Positions 7,252-15,823 of a stretch of DNA of 64,000 nucleotides are shown here, one piece after another. The notes beneath the pieces were generated by a model, which worked only from the letters and a program-made list of their open reading frames with translations, searched no databases and had not been told where the DNA came from. Origin of the DNA: Akkermansia muciniphila (GTDB lineage Bacteria > Verrucomicrobiota > Kiritimatiellia > RFP12 > JAAYNR01); contig CAMBQN010000001.1 of NCBI GenBank assembly GCA_945870025.1, positions 1 through 64,000 on the forward strand. The letters are read 5' to 3'. Both the position numbers and the translations under genes were made by a program. Position 1 is the stretch's first letter; every line of letters starts with the position of its first letter.

Positions 7252-8454
7252 ATGAGCAAGCTGATGACCCGCCACGTCTACACGTCGGAGTCTGTTTCTG
7301 AAGGTCACCCCGACAAGGTCTGCGATCAGATTTCAGATGCGATCCTGGACGCCTGTCTGGCCCGTGACTCCCATGCGCATGTGGCGTGCGAGACCTTGGT
7401 CACATCCAATCTGACCGTGAATGCCGGTGAGATCACCTGTCAGAAATGGGAGACGGTGAATCCCGAGCAGATCGCCCGCGCGGTCGTCAAGGACATCGGC
7501 TATGTGAAGCCGAACCTCGGTTATTCCTATGACACCTTCAACTACCTGTCCGGCCTTCATGCACAGTCGGCCGACATCAATCGGGGCGTTTCCCGCGAGC
7601 GGCCCGAAGATCAGGGCGCTGGCGACCAAGGGATGATGTTCGGCTACGCCTCCCGCGCGACCCCCGAGCTGATGCCGGCTCCGATCATTCTGTCGCACCG
7701 GCTGCTGGAACGGTGCGCCGCCCTCCGCAAATCGGGTGAGATCGCCTACCTCGAACCCGACTCCAAAGCCCAAGTCTCCGTGCTTCACGAGAATGGCAAT
7801 CCGATCGCGATCACCACCGTGGTCATCTCGCACCAGACCGCCGACGTGCCGCTGAAGCGCATTCAGAAAGACCTCAAGGAGGTCGCGATCGAGGTGCTTC
7901 GTCCGAGCGGGCTGCTGACCAACAAGACCGAATGGTACATCAATCCCACCGGCCGCTTCGTTATTGGCGGGCCGCAGGGCGATTCCGGCGTCACCGGCCG
8001 CAAGATCATTGTTGACACCTACGGCGGCGTCGGGTCGCACGGCGGCGGCGCCTTCTCGGGCAAGGACCCCTCCAAGGTGGACCGTTCGGCGGCCTACTAC
8101 GCCCGCTATGCGGCGAAAAACATCGTCGCCGCCGGGCTGGCCGAGAAGTGCGAGATTCAGGTGGCCTACGCGATCGGCGTGGCCAAGCCCCTCTCGATCA
8201 ACATCTCGACCTACGGCACGGCGACCGTGGACGAGGCGATCATCGCACGGGTGCTCGCCGCCGGCGAAATCTTCGATTTCCGCCCCGCCGCGTTGATCAA
8301 GGACCTTGGGCTGACCGCGCCAAAGGGATGGAGTTACCGCCAGACCGCCAGCTACGGCCACTTCGGTCGCAAGCAGTTTCCCTGGGAGCGGACCGACCGC
8401 GTGGATGTCCTCCGCGAGGCATGCGGGCTTGCTCGTAAAACGAAGAAACGTTAA
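7252..8454 (+). CDS. metK: S-adenosylmethionine synthase
   Basis: A 400-residue cytosolic enzyme making SAM from methionine and ATP. All family signatures are present: SESVSEGHPDKVCDQISD at the start, the GAGDQGMMFGYA hexapeptide region near residue 125, and the phosphate loop GGGAFSGKDPSKVDRSAAY near residue 265. The length is close to the family norm. The next gene, 44 bases away, is SAH hydrolase, so synthesis of SAM and removal of its methylation by-product are likely coexpressed. The C-terminus ends in a basic tail (RKTKKR). Nothing is missing or odd. Confidence 0.98.
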   Translation: MSKLMTRHVYTSESVSEGHPDKVCDQISDAILDACLARDSHAHVACETLVTSNLTVNAGEITCQKWETVNPEQIARAVVKDIGYVKPNLGYSYDTFNYLSGLHAQSADINRGVSRERPEDQGAGDQGMMFGYASRATPELMPAPIILSHRLLERCAALRKSGEIAYLEPDSKAQVSVLHENGNPIAITTVVISHQTADVPLKRIQKDLKEVAIEVLRPSGLLTNKTEWYINPTGRFVIGGPQGDSGVTGRKIIVDTYGGVGSHGGGAFSGKDPSKVDRSAAYYARYAAKNIVAAGLAEKCEIQVAYAIGVAKPLSINISTYGTATVDEAIIARVLAAGEIFDFRPAALIKDLGLTAPKGWSYRQTASYGHFGRKQFPWERTDRVDVLREACGLARKTKKR

Positions 8455-8498
8455 TTTTCAGATGAATCGTCAACCGCACCACGTAAAAAGGATTTTTC

Positions 8499-9896
8499 AT
8501 GCTTCCTTATAAGATTCGAGATCTCGCGCTCGCCGACTGGGGCCGCCGCGCCATTGAAATCGCCGAAAAAGAGATGCCTGGCCTGATGACCACGCGCGCC
8601 AAATACGGCCCGCACAAGCCTCTCGCCGGGGCGCGTATCATGGGCAGTCTGCACATGACCGTGGAAACCGCCGTCTTGATCGAGACGCTCGCCGATCTGG
8701 GCGCGGATGTCCGCTGGGCCTCTTGCAACATCTTTTCGACCCAGGATCACGCCGCTGCGGCCATCGCCGCGCGGGGCATCCCCGTCTTCGCCTGGAAGGG
8801 CGAGACGCTGGATGAATACTGGTGGTGCACCAAGGCGGCGCTGACGTGGCCCGATGGCGGAGGCCCGGATCTGATTGTGGATGACGGCGGCGATGCCACC
8901 CTTTTCATTCACCGGGGCTACGAGGCGATGACCCACCCGGAGGTGATCAATGAGCCGACCGACATCGAAGAACTCGCTATCATCAACGCGCTGATCAAGA
9001 AGGTTCTTAAGGAGGAGCCGGCCTACTTCAAGAATGCCGTCAAACGCTGGAAGGGTGTCTCCGAAGAGACCACCACCGGCGTTCACCGGCTCTACCAGAT
9101 GGAGCAGGCTGGCAAGCTCCTCGTTCCCGCAATCAACGTCAATGATTCGGTGACCAAGTCCAAGTTTGACAACATCTACGGCTGCCGCGAATCGCTCGTC
9201 GACGGTATCAAACGGGCGATGGACGTCATGATCTCCGGCAAGGTCGCCATGGTGTGCGGCTACGGCGATGTAGGCAAGGGGTCTTCCGAATCGCTCCGCG
9301 GACAGCATGCCCAGGTCTGGGTCTCGGAGATCGATCCCATCTGTGCCCTTCAGGCCTGCATGGCGGGTTTGAAGGTCACCACGGTCGAAGAGGCTCTCCC
9401 GGCGGCGCAGATCTATGTGACCACCACCGGCAATTGCGACATCCTCACTGCCGAGCACATGTCGAAAATGCGCGATCAGGCGATCGTCTGCAACATCGGC
9501 CACTTTGATAATGAGATTCAAGTCGCCCGCCTCAAGGCGTGGCCGGGCGTGAAATGCGTCAACATCAAGCCCCAGGTCGATAAGTACATCTTCCCCGATG
9601 GTCACTGCATCTACCTGCTGGCCGAAGGACGCCTGGTCAACCTCGGTTGCGCCACCGGCCATCCGTCGTTCGTGATGTCCAGCTCGTTCACCAATCAGAC
9701 CCTCGCCCAGATATCCCTGTGGACGGAGAAGCACGCGATTGGCGTCTCGCGGCTTCCGAAGAAACTCGATGAGGAGGTGGCACGGATGCACCTCGATCAC
9801 CTCGGCGCGAAACTCACGACCCTCACGCAGCAGCAGGCCGATTACATCGGCGTACCGGTTGACGGCCCCTACAAGGCCGAGCACTACCGGTACTGA
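8499..9896 (+). CDS. ahcY: Adenosylhomocysteinase (SAH hydrolase)
   Basis: A 465-residue NAD-dependent enzyme that reversibly splits S-adenosylhomocysteine into adenosine and homocysteine. The NAD-binding Rossmann motif appears as [11 protein letters not shown] near residue 250, and the conserved [46 protein letters not shown] and C-terminal [10 protein letters not shown] blocks are intact. The insertion seen in the long bacterial form (around [17 protein letters not shown]) is present. It follows metK at 44 bases with AAAAGGA just upstream of its start. Together they run the activated methyl cycle. Confidence 0.98.
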   Translation: MLPYKIRDLALADWGRRAIEIAEKEMPGLMTTRAKYGPHKPLAGARIMGSLHMTVETAVLIETLADLGADVRWASCNIFSTQDHAAAAIAARGIPVFAWKGETLDEYWWCTKAALTWPDGGGPDLIVDDGGDATLFIHRGYEAMTHPEVINEPTDIEELAIINALIKKVLKEEPAYFKNAVKRWKGVSEETTTGVHRLYQMEQAGKLLVPAINVNDSVTKSKFDNIYGCRESLVDGIKRAMDVMISGKVAMVCGYGDVGKGSSESLRGQHAQVWVSEIDPICALQACMAGLKVTTVEEALPAAQIYVTTTGNCDILTAEHMSKMRDQAIVCNIGHFDNEIQVARLKAWPGVKCVNIKPQVDKYIFPDGHCIYLLAEGRLVNLGCATGHPSFVMSSSFTNQTLAQISLWTEKHAIGVSRLPKKLDEEVARMHLDHLGAKLTTLTQQQADYIGVPVDGPYKAEHYRY

Positions 9897-9914
9897 TCCG
9901 CATGCCCATGCGTT

Positions 9915-11066
9915 ATGCGTAAACATCGTCTGTTCTTGTCGCCCCCGTGCGTCGGCCCTGACGAACGCGCGTGTGTGGCGGAGGCGTTCGACAGCAATTA
10001 CATTGCGCCGTGCGGGCCGCAGGTTGATGCGTTCGAGCGGGCCATGGCGGAACGGACGGGCATTTCCCACACGCTGGCGCTGTCCAGCGCCACGGCAGCG
10101 CTTCACCTGCTTTACCGCGAACTCGGCGCCGGGCCGGATGGTGCGGTCGTGGCGCCGACGCTGACGTTTGTGGCGAGTGTTGCGCCCGCCGTGCAGATGG
10201 GTGCCGAGGCGATCTTGGTGGATTCGAACGAGGCGACCTGGACGCTCGATCCGGAACTCACCGACGATGCGCTGCAGACGCTGGCGCGCGAGGGACGGCG
10301 CGTGGCCGCCGTCGTGGCTGTCGATCTGTATGGACAGTGCTGCGACTACGACGCACTGGAAGCGGTCTGCGCGCGCTACGGCGTGCCGCTGATTGTCGAT
10401 GCGGCCGAAGCTCTGGGCGCGACCTATCGCGGCCGCGCGGCCGGATCGGCGGGCGTCGCCGCCGTCTATTCGTTCAACGGCAACAAGATCATCACGACAT
10501 CGGGCGGCGGGTTGCTGGCCTCGGCCGATGCGGCTCTGGTGGCGCGCGCGCGCCACCTGTCGCAGCAGGCTCGCGAGGATGAGGCGTGGTACGAGCATCG
10601 AATGCTGGGGTACAATTACCGGATGAGCAATCTGGTGGCTGCGGTCGGGGTGGGGCAGTTGCGCCATTTGGACGACATCGTCGCCAAGCGGCGGCAGATT
10701 TTTGAGTGGTATCGCGAAAGGCTGGCCGATCTGCCGCAGATCCGGTTCATGCCCGAAGCGGCTTATGGAGCCGCCAGCCGTTGGCTGACCGTGGTTTGCT
10801 TTGACGGGGATTGGGCATCGGACCGGTCCGGCCGTCCGGGTGAAACCAGCCAGCGGATCCGCCTCGCGCTGGAGTCGGAGAACATCGAGGCCCGGCCCGT
10901 CTGGAAACCGATGCATCTGCAACCGGTCTTCCGCGGCGCGCACACCTTTGGCGGCGGCGTCGCCGAGCGCCTGTTCAGTTGCGGGCTGTGCCTCCCCTCG
11001 GGTACGGCAATGACCGGATCGGATTGCGACGAGGTCTGTGCCGTCATCCGGCGCGAGCTGGGTTAA
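9915..11066 (+). CDS. DegT/DnrJ/EryC1/StrS-family PLP aminotransferase
   Basis: A 383-residue pyridoxal-phosphate enzyme of the sugar aminotransferase type. It shows the substrate entry motif SNYIAPCGPQVDAFE, TALHLL, the PLP-stacking DLYGQCCDYD, the phosphate-binding VDAAEALGATY and the PLP lysine in SFNGNKIITTSGGG (about residue 193), followed by YNYRMSN. Such enzymes aminate keto-sugars for surface polysaccharides, often with a sugar dehydratase nearby, but none is adjacent here. It starts 18 bases after ahcY and may be in the same transcript. Its stop codon overlaps the stop of the convergent DsbD-like gene through the shared TTAA at 11063-11066. Confidence 0.93.
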   Translation: MRKHRLFLSPPCVGPDERACVAEAFDSNYIAPCGPQVDAFERAMAERTGISHTLALSSATAALHLLYRELGAGPDGAVVAPTLTFVASVAPAVQMGAEAILVDSNEATWTLDPELTDDALQTLAREGRRVAAVVAVDLYGQCCDYDALEAVCARYGVPLIVDAAEALGATYRGRAAGSAGVAAVYSFNGNKIITTSGGGLLASADAALVARARHLSQQAREDEAWYEHRMLGYNYRMSNLVAAVGVGQLRHLDDIVAKRRQIFEWYRERLADLPQIRFMPEAAYGAASRWLTVVCFDGDWASDRSGRPGETSQRIRLALESENIEARPVWKPMHLQPVFRGAHTFGGGVAERLFSCGLCLPSGTAMTGSDCDEVCAVIRRELG

Positions 11067-12277
11067 GGATCGAGGATCACGATCGTCGGCAGGCCGAGCA
11101 CGCCGAAGGCGTCAACCATCCCCACGGCGGGTTCCTCGGTCGGACGCTCGGCCTGCACGCGTATCAGGTGGTAGTCTCTCAAGCGTTTCGCCACGGCGGG
11201 ATCGCGGAAGGTTCGGCTTTCCATGACGTGGCAGTTCTTGCACCAGGTCGCCCAGAAATCGACCATCAGCGGCTTGCCTTCCGTGCGCGCCGCCGCAACC
11301 TCACGAGCCCACGCGGCCGGGTCCCCCGCCGTGATCGAGTCAGCCGCCGGACGGGGGCGGAACCCCTGCCAGGCGATCCAGCCGTAATAGACCGCCATTG
11401 CCAGCACGAACACGCCCAGCGCCCGCTTGAGCGTCTCCATCCACCGTCCCGGCTTAGGTAGGCAGGAGAGGCCCATTCCTGCGAACGGCCACGGCAGCGC
11501 CATGCCGATGCCCAGTACCAGCGGCAGCAGCGCTCCCGCCCGGACGCCCTGCGCGACCAGCGATGCGCTCAGGATGAGCACCGCCACCACCACCGGCGCC
11601 ACGCACGCACCCGCCAGCAGCGCCGAGAAGCCGCCCGCGCCCACCGCGGCGGCAAGCCCGCCGCGTCCGCCCGCCGCCACGGAACGTTGAAGCCGCGAGA
11701 AATCAACCGTCAGCACATCAAACAGCGCCAGCGCCAGCAGAACGAACACGCCGGCCACGACGCCATTAAAGACGGGCGACCCCTGCAGGGCGCCAAAGAC
11801 CCCGCCGGCCAGAACGGCAATCACTCCCATGACGCCGTAGACGGCCGCGATGCCGGCGCCATAGGCGAGGCCGAGCCAGAAACCGCGCCGTCCACCCGAC
11901 GCCGCGCCGATGATACCCAGGTTCACCGGAATCATCGGCAGCACGCAGGGGGTGAGATTCAGCAGGAGTCCGCCGATCAGAACCATGACGAACGTCCAGA
12001 GGACCCCGTGTTGCTTGAGAAACTCCCCCGGATCGTGTGCGAACGCTCGCAATCCGGATCCCTTGTCTGCCTGAACGCCCTCCAGGGCATCCAGTTCAGC
12101 AAGAAACTCCGACGGCGTCAGATAGCCGGTAACCCGTCCCCGTTCGCGCAACCCTTCCAGCCAGCCGCTGTCGGCTGACACCGCCGCCGTCACGGGCGGC
12201 TCCACCGCAATCGGATCGGTCTGTCCCCAGCCCCACAGCGCGACCAACCCCACAGCCACGATACACATACGTTTCAT
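11063..12277 (-). CDS. DsbD-like thiol:disulfide transporter with thioredoxin domain
   Basis: A 404-residue inner-membrane protein that would pass electrons from cytosolic thioredoxin to the periplasm. After a signal-like N-terminus (MKRMCIVAVGLVALWGW) comes a short periplasmic stretch, then about eight membrane segments with the two membrane cysteines in LTPCVLPMIP (near residue 107) and AGACVAPVVV, then a thioredoxin-like domain with WATWCKNC (near residue 345). The separate N-terminal DsbD alpha domain is absent. The protein ends at LPTIVILDP, so the last strand and helix of the thioredoxin fold (normally ~20-25 more residues) are missing. The start at 12277 has AAAGGAG upstream. Its stop overlaps the convergent aminotransferase gene. 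Confidence 0.9.
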   Translation of the reverse strand: MKRMCIVAVGLVALWGWGQTDPIAVEPPVTAAVSADSGWLEGLRERGRVTGYLTPSEFLAELDALEGVQADKGSGLRAFAHDPGEFLKQHGVLWTFVMVLIGGLLLNLTPCVLPMIPVNLGIIGAASGGRRGFWLGLAYGAGIAAVYGVMGVIAVLAGGVFGALQGSPVFNGVVAGVFVLLALALFDVLTVDFSRLQRSVAAGGRGGLAAAVGAGGFSALLAGACVAPVVVAVLILSASLVAQGVRAGALLPLVLGIGMALPWPFAGMGLSCLPKPGRWMETLKRALGVFVLAMAVYYGWIAWQGFRPRPAADSITAGDPAAWAREVAAARTEGKPLMVDFWATWCKNCHVMESRTFRDPAVAKRLRDYHLIRVQAERPTEEPAVGMVDAFGVLGLPTIVILDP

Positions 12278-12387
12278 TGAAAGGCTCCTTTGCATGTCCC
12301 AGTTGGAACCAGTGTAGAGCCGGGACGGATTGGCTGGCAAGAATCTTTCTATTCCTGGCTGGGCGACGGGCCTTTTCGGACACGTGC

Positions 12388-15300
12388 TTAGGGCTCTTCT
12401 TGAAGCGTGCGGGCGAGACGCTCGGCCAGTGCGCGGGTTTCTGAATCAGCAGCGGTCGCGGACTGTGTCATCATCTTGATTAACGCTTGCTTGATAGCCA
12501 CGGCCTCTTTTCGGCTGATCGCGACCGCCAGCGCCAAACGCACAGGCGAGTTCGTCACGATGCCATTAAAAGGATCACAATCCTCCCGGCTCTTTAGGCT
12601 CTCTTTTACAGGCCTGTGTGCAACCGCCCGGAGAACCCAATTTGTCTGCTCAATAGAACCAGCCTTCTGTAAATTGAACGCCATGGCCTCTAAATACAGC
12701 GCCTCATCTTTGATCCAGTATGCGAACGCTTGCCGTATATCAAATGATAACAAAGGTTTTTTCAAGCGTTCAAGGAAGAGTTCGTCATACTTCCTGTAAA
12801 GCGGATCATCGCTCAGGTCTTTTTCCGTCGCCACTTTGCGCGATTTTCCCAAAATCGTGGCGAACGCATCATGGCGGATTGCAGGGAGTGGCAGCTCCAC
12901 CAATTCCAGCAACTGCTCCAAGATCTCTGGGCTTGGAAATTCGCCTAGCGTTCGTACAGCGTAACGACTCACCTCCAACCGCGAATCCTCGCAAAGCGGA
13001 CGAATCACCTTGATTGCACGCGGGTCACCAATCGAACCCAACACGTAGAACAACGCCTGATATAATTCATCATAATCCAGTGAAGTCACTAGTTTTTTGA
13101 GCAGACAATCTACGACTTCTGGATCATGACAGCTCTGCAGCGCCCAAACAGCAAAATGGGCAATCTCAGGCTGGGGATCGTCCACGGCCTTCAATAAATG
13201 AGATTTGAATTCAGATCGGAGCGGTTCTTCCAACTCTATGAAAAGTTTATCGGAGAACTTCAAGGCAATAAGGCGCGTCGCCAAGTATCGCACTTGTGGA
13301 TCTGAGTCTTCAAGCAATTCAGACAAGGCCTTTCCATCAGGTAACCCGTCTATTTTGAGCCAAAACCGATTCTCACAGACAAGCCCCATGGCATCATTTA
13401 TCGTGGCGACATGACGCATGATGAGAAGCGTTCGGTAATAGGGTGAGCAGACAAGAAGAGTCCCCAACCCCGCGAGCACCATCAGAATGCCCAGCCCCAG
13501 CCACAGGCGTGCACGGCGCATCCGCCAAAAGAAGAGCAGGAACGCAATAGGCACCAGCCATCCCCACTTCGACTGTACCCAAGCCACGACCATCAACCCT
13601 ATCCCGTTCGCCACAGAAGGCGGCGTCGCTCCAAAGGCTTTGTATAACGCATGCACGTCTCGACCCTTGTCACACAGAACCCTGAATTCTGTGCGCGTCA
13701 AGGAGGTCTGCGAAGGACGTGAAAACTCGAAGAAGAAATCCGTGGGTAGATAAATTTTGCAGGGGATGAACTCCGGATCAACCTCGCCGCTGACGGCAGG
13801 CTGGTCCAGATATTTGTAGGCCACCTGCTCCAGGCGCACGCCTGCTGTGCCCCAGTAGGTGTAGTGCGTCATACGGTCGGCCACCGGAACCGCCACGCGC
13901 GTATCCGCCAGCAAAGCAGGGTCCGCCTGCCAGCCCTTGTACCAGCGGTCAAACACTGCGCGGGCCTCTTCCAAATCCAATGCGCTCACTTCGTCAGGAA
14001 GGTACAAGGGAGGCTGGCCGATCTCCAGGCTCAGCTTTTCATAGAGGCCGTAGCAGAAGAGCATCGTCTGCTTCAGTTCATCATCGAGGGATTGCCCGGA
14101 GGCGGACAGCCTGAGAGATGACCACGCTTCGTCCCCGAGTGTCGCCTTGAGGGCCTGCTGCAGGAAGCGATAGCCTCTGCCCAGCCGCAGATAGACCGTC
14201 AGGGTCGGCTCAGCAGAGAACTTTGGGGCAATTCTGATCTTCGGAGGCGGTTCAGGTTCACCGCCCGCCAGCGATCCCAAATAAATCATAGGCAGACGTT
14301 TCAGATGGGTCTCACGTTCTTTTGTGAGCAGAGAAGCGAAGGCGTTCTCGAGTCGCATCCGGTAGGCCTTGGACAAGCGCAGTTTCGCGGACTCCCTTCC
14401 CTTCTCAGGTAAGAGTAGGGTTTCTAGGGCGTGCCATTGGAAGTCATACCAGCCTGAACTGGGGTTGGTTTCGAGGGAGATCTCGCCACTGCGGACGGAC
14501 TCGATGATCAGCGCCATCAGGTTTGCATCGGCTCTGAAGGGGAGAGTTCGCCAGATCGCGTTGAGGATAGTCTCTTCCTTGCTGGTCGAATAGCCGAAGA
14601 GAGAGAAGGGCGCATCCCCTTGAAAACGCTGCTGCACCTCCTGCAAAGTCAGCGTGGACAGCGTTTCAAAGGAGACGCTCTTTAACGGATTCGTCAGTTT
14701 GGCATCAAACGCCTGCACGTTTTCAACCGCCGCCTTCAAGGACGGATCACCCATAAGGACCTTGCTGATCACGAGACATGCCTCTGATGAACGTTGCAAG
14801 GATAATCCTTTCATCAGGTAGCGGCCGCACTGAAAATTTCTAGCCAGCCGCTCGTCCGTGTCCCAATAGCCGCAGGGGCGCGCTTCAGGCTTTTGGATGA
14901 ACTCGTGACGCTCCGCTTCCACGCGGCGCAGGGTTTCGCCCTCCACCTTGGGGGCCACGCCTGCGAGCGACAACGCGGTGGCCACATGCACGATGGCTTC
15001 CTGGTTGCCCTCGCGTTGGAGGGCGGTTAAGAGGTCTTGCAGAACCTTCAGACGGCGCTCCTCGATGGCATGTTCAAGCGTGATGCAGAGCGCCTCATCA
15101 AAGGCCTTCAGCTTTCCTTGGATGAGTTGCACAGAGGGAATGGCCGGCAGGCCCTGTTCCCGGCAATACGTGAGGGCTGCGGCATAGTTCGTGAAGATCT
15201 GCTTGCTGTGTCTGTCCGGCTTGGCCACGTCCAGTCGGAAGGTGGCTTCGCTGTTGTTGACGGAATAGGCGACACCCGAGGGCGTCTTCTTTTCAATGTC

Positions 15301-15462
15301 CATCTCTTTGATATAGCTAAACGGCTTTTCGTCGTGGCCTCCGAGAAGTCCAGGACGCGGAAGGATCACAAGGACAAAGAAAACCAGAGCGAGCACGGTG
15401 AAAGCGAGCAGCCCCAGAGAAATCTTTCCAATCAGCGGCCACACTTTTTGGGTTTTCATCAT
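12388..15462 (-). CDS. Large membrane protein with C-terminal HEAT-type repeats, unknown function
   Basis: A 1024-residue protein that I do not recognise as a named family. Residues ~10-33 are a membrane anchor (LGLLAFTVLALVFFVLVIL), residues ~35-615 are a large mostly polar region, ~620-690 hold two more membrane spans flanking a WRMRRAR linker, and from ~715 the chain shows HEAT-like repeats (DSDPQVRYLATRLIALK, DDPQPEIAHFAVWALQ, GDPRAIKVIRPL, LEVSRYAVRTLGEF). HEAT repeats usually mediate protein binding. Codon use and base composition look lower in GC than the neighbours. It lies next to the tRNA-Tyr integration site, outside the present element, so it may be cargo from an older insertion. 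The stop is 110 bases from the DsbD-like gene. Confidence 0.75.
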   Translation of the reverse strand: MMKTQKVWPLIGKISLGLLAFTVLALVFFVLVILPRPGLLGGHDEKPFSYIKEMDIEKKTPSGVAYSVNNSEATFRLDVAKPDRHSKQIFTNYAAALTYCREQGLPAIPSVQLIQGKLKAFDEALCITLEHAIEERRLKVLQDLLTALQREGNQEAIVHVATALSLAGVAPKVEGETLRRVEAERHEFIQKPEARPCGYWDTDERLARNFQCGRYLMKGLSLQRSSEACLVISKVLMGDPSLKAAVENVQAFDAKLTNPLKSVSFETLSTLTLQEVQQRFQGDAPFSLFGYSTSKEETILNAIWRTLPFRADANLMALIIESVRSGEISLETNPSSGWYDFQWHALETLLLPEKGRESAKLRLSKAYRMRLENAFASLLTKERETHLKRLPMIYLGSLAGGEPEPPPKIRIAPKFSAEPTLTVYLRLGRGYRFLQQALKATLGDEAWSSLRLSASGQSLDDELKQTMLFCYGLYEKLSLEIGQPPLYLPDEVSALDLEEARAVFDRWYKGWQADPALLADTRVAVPVADRMTHYTYWGTAGVRLEQVAYKYLDQPAVSGEVDPEFIPCKIYLPTDFFFEFSRPSQTSLTRTEFRVLCDKGRDVHALYKAFGATPPSVANGIGLMVVAWVQSKWGWLVPIAFLLFFWRMRRARLWLGLGILMVLAGLGTLLVCSPYYRTLLIMRHVATINDAMGLVCENRFWLKIDGLPDGKALSELLEDSDPQVRYLATRLIALKFSDKLFIELEEPLRSEFKSHLLKAVDDPQPEIAHFAVWALQSCHDPEVVDCLLKKLVTSLDYDELYQALFYVLGSIGDPRAIKVIRPLCEDSRLEVSRYAVRTLGEFPSPEILEQLLELVELPLPAIRHDAFATILGKSRKVATEKDLSDDPLYRKYDELFLERLKKPLLSFDIRQAFAYWIKDEALYLEAMAFNLQKAGSIEQTNWVLRAVAHRPVKESLKSREDCDPFNGIVTNSPVRLALAVAISRKEAVAIKQALIKMMTQSATAADSETRALAERLARTLQEEP

Positions 15463-15614
15463 TCCACCGTAGTAGGGGTCGTATCCTTCAACAGATTGTT
15501 CGCAAACGTTCTGGCTGGCTTCACGGCCTATGGTTAGGGTACGATGGAAACGAGCAAAGCTGGATGATTACAGTTGCCGAGGGTTGTTGATAATCAGGAA
15601 TGATTACAATATGT
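15463..15614. other. Short intergenic stretch before the left attachment site
   Basis: About 150 bases, relatively AT-rich, holding the upstream region of the HEAT-repeat gene (minus strand). No open frame or known motif is seen. Confidence 0.4.
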
Positions 15615-15682
15615 GTTTTATTGATGGTGGTGGGACTAGGATTCGAACCTAGGAAGGCGTTAGCCAGCAGATTTACAGTCTG
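15615..15682 (-). repeat. Left attachment repeat with tRNA-Tyr 3' fragment
   Basis: Direct repeat of 22111-22178 with one difference (T at 15661 against A at 22157). On the minus strand it reads as the tRNA-Tyr 3' portion from the anticodon arm through the T arm to CCA (15625-15682), plus ten bases beyond. Identity stops at the anticodon stem (CAGATTTACAGTCTG), which points to strand exchange at or near the anticodon loop, a known choice for tyrosine integrases in tRNA genes. Confidence 0.93.
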
Positions 15683-15720
15683 AACGGAAAGCCAATAGAT
15701 AAAGGGCTTGAAAGATATTT

Positions 15721-15750
15721 ACTTGCAATCACTTGTATTAACTTGACACA
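15721..15750 (+). promoter_or_regulatory. Putative integrase arm sites, left end
   Basis: Three tandem decamers beginning ACTTG: ACTTGCAATC, ACTTGTATTA, ACTTGACACA. The middle one recurs at the right end within CACTTGTATTAACT (15730-15743 and 22003-22016). Short direct repeats near both ends of an integrated element are typical arm-type binding sites of tyrosine integrases. Confidence 0.6.
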
Positions 15751-15772
15751 CCCGCCCGGTTTTGCGTACAGT
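15743..15772 (+). promoter_or_regulatory. Probable integrase promoter overlapping an arm site
   Basis: TTGACA (15743-15748), 18-base spacer, TACAGT (15767-15772). The -35 box falls in the third arm-site decamer, so integrase bound there could repress its own gene. A purine-rich ribosome site (AAAAAGGGGGGCGG) precedes the ATG at 15824. Confidence 0.5.
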
Positions 15773-15823
15773 TGCGCCCATAAACGAACCGTTAGACACA
15801 AACCACGGAAAAAGGGGGGCGGT

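Noticed and set aside
8455-8498. SAH riboswitch in front of ahcY
   Set aside because: Only 44 bases separate it from metK; no suitable stems.
8451-10943. An 830-codon open frame on the minus strand
   Set aside because: It is antisense to ahcY and the aminotransferase, whose products are unmistakable; the mirror frame is open because of GC-rich codon bias and its translation has no domain-like motif.
15615-15682. A second tRNA-Tyr gene
   Set aside because: Only the 3' portion is present; the acceptor 5' strand and D arm are missing, so it is an attachment-site duplicate.
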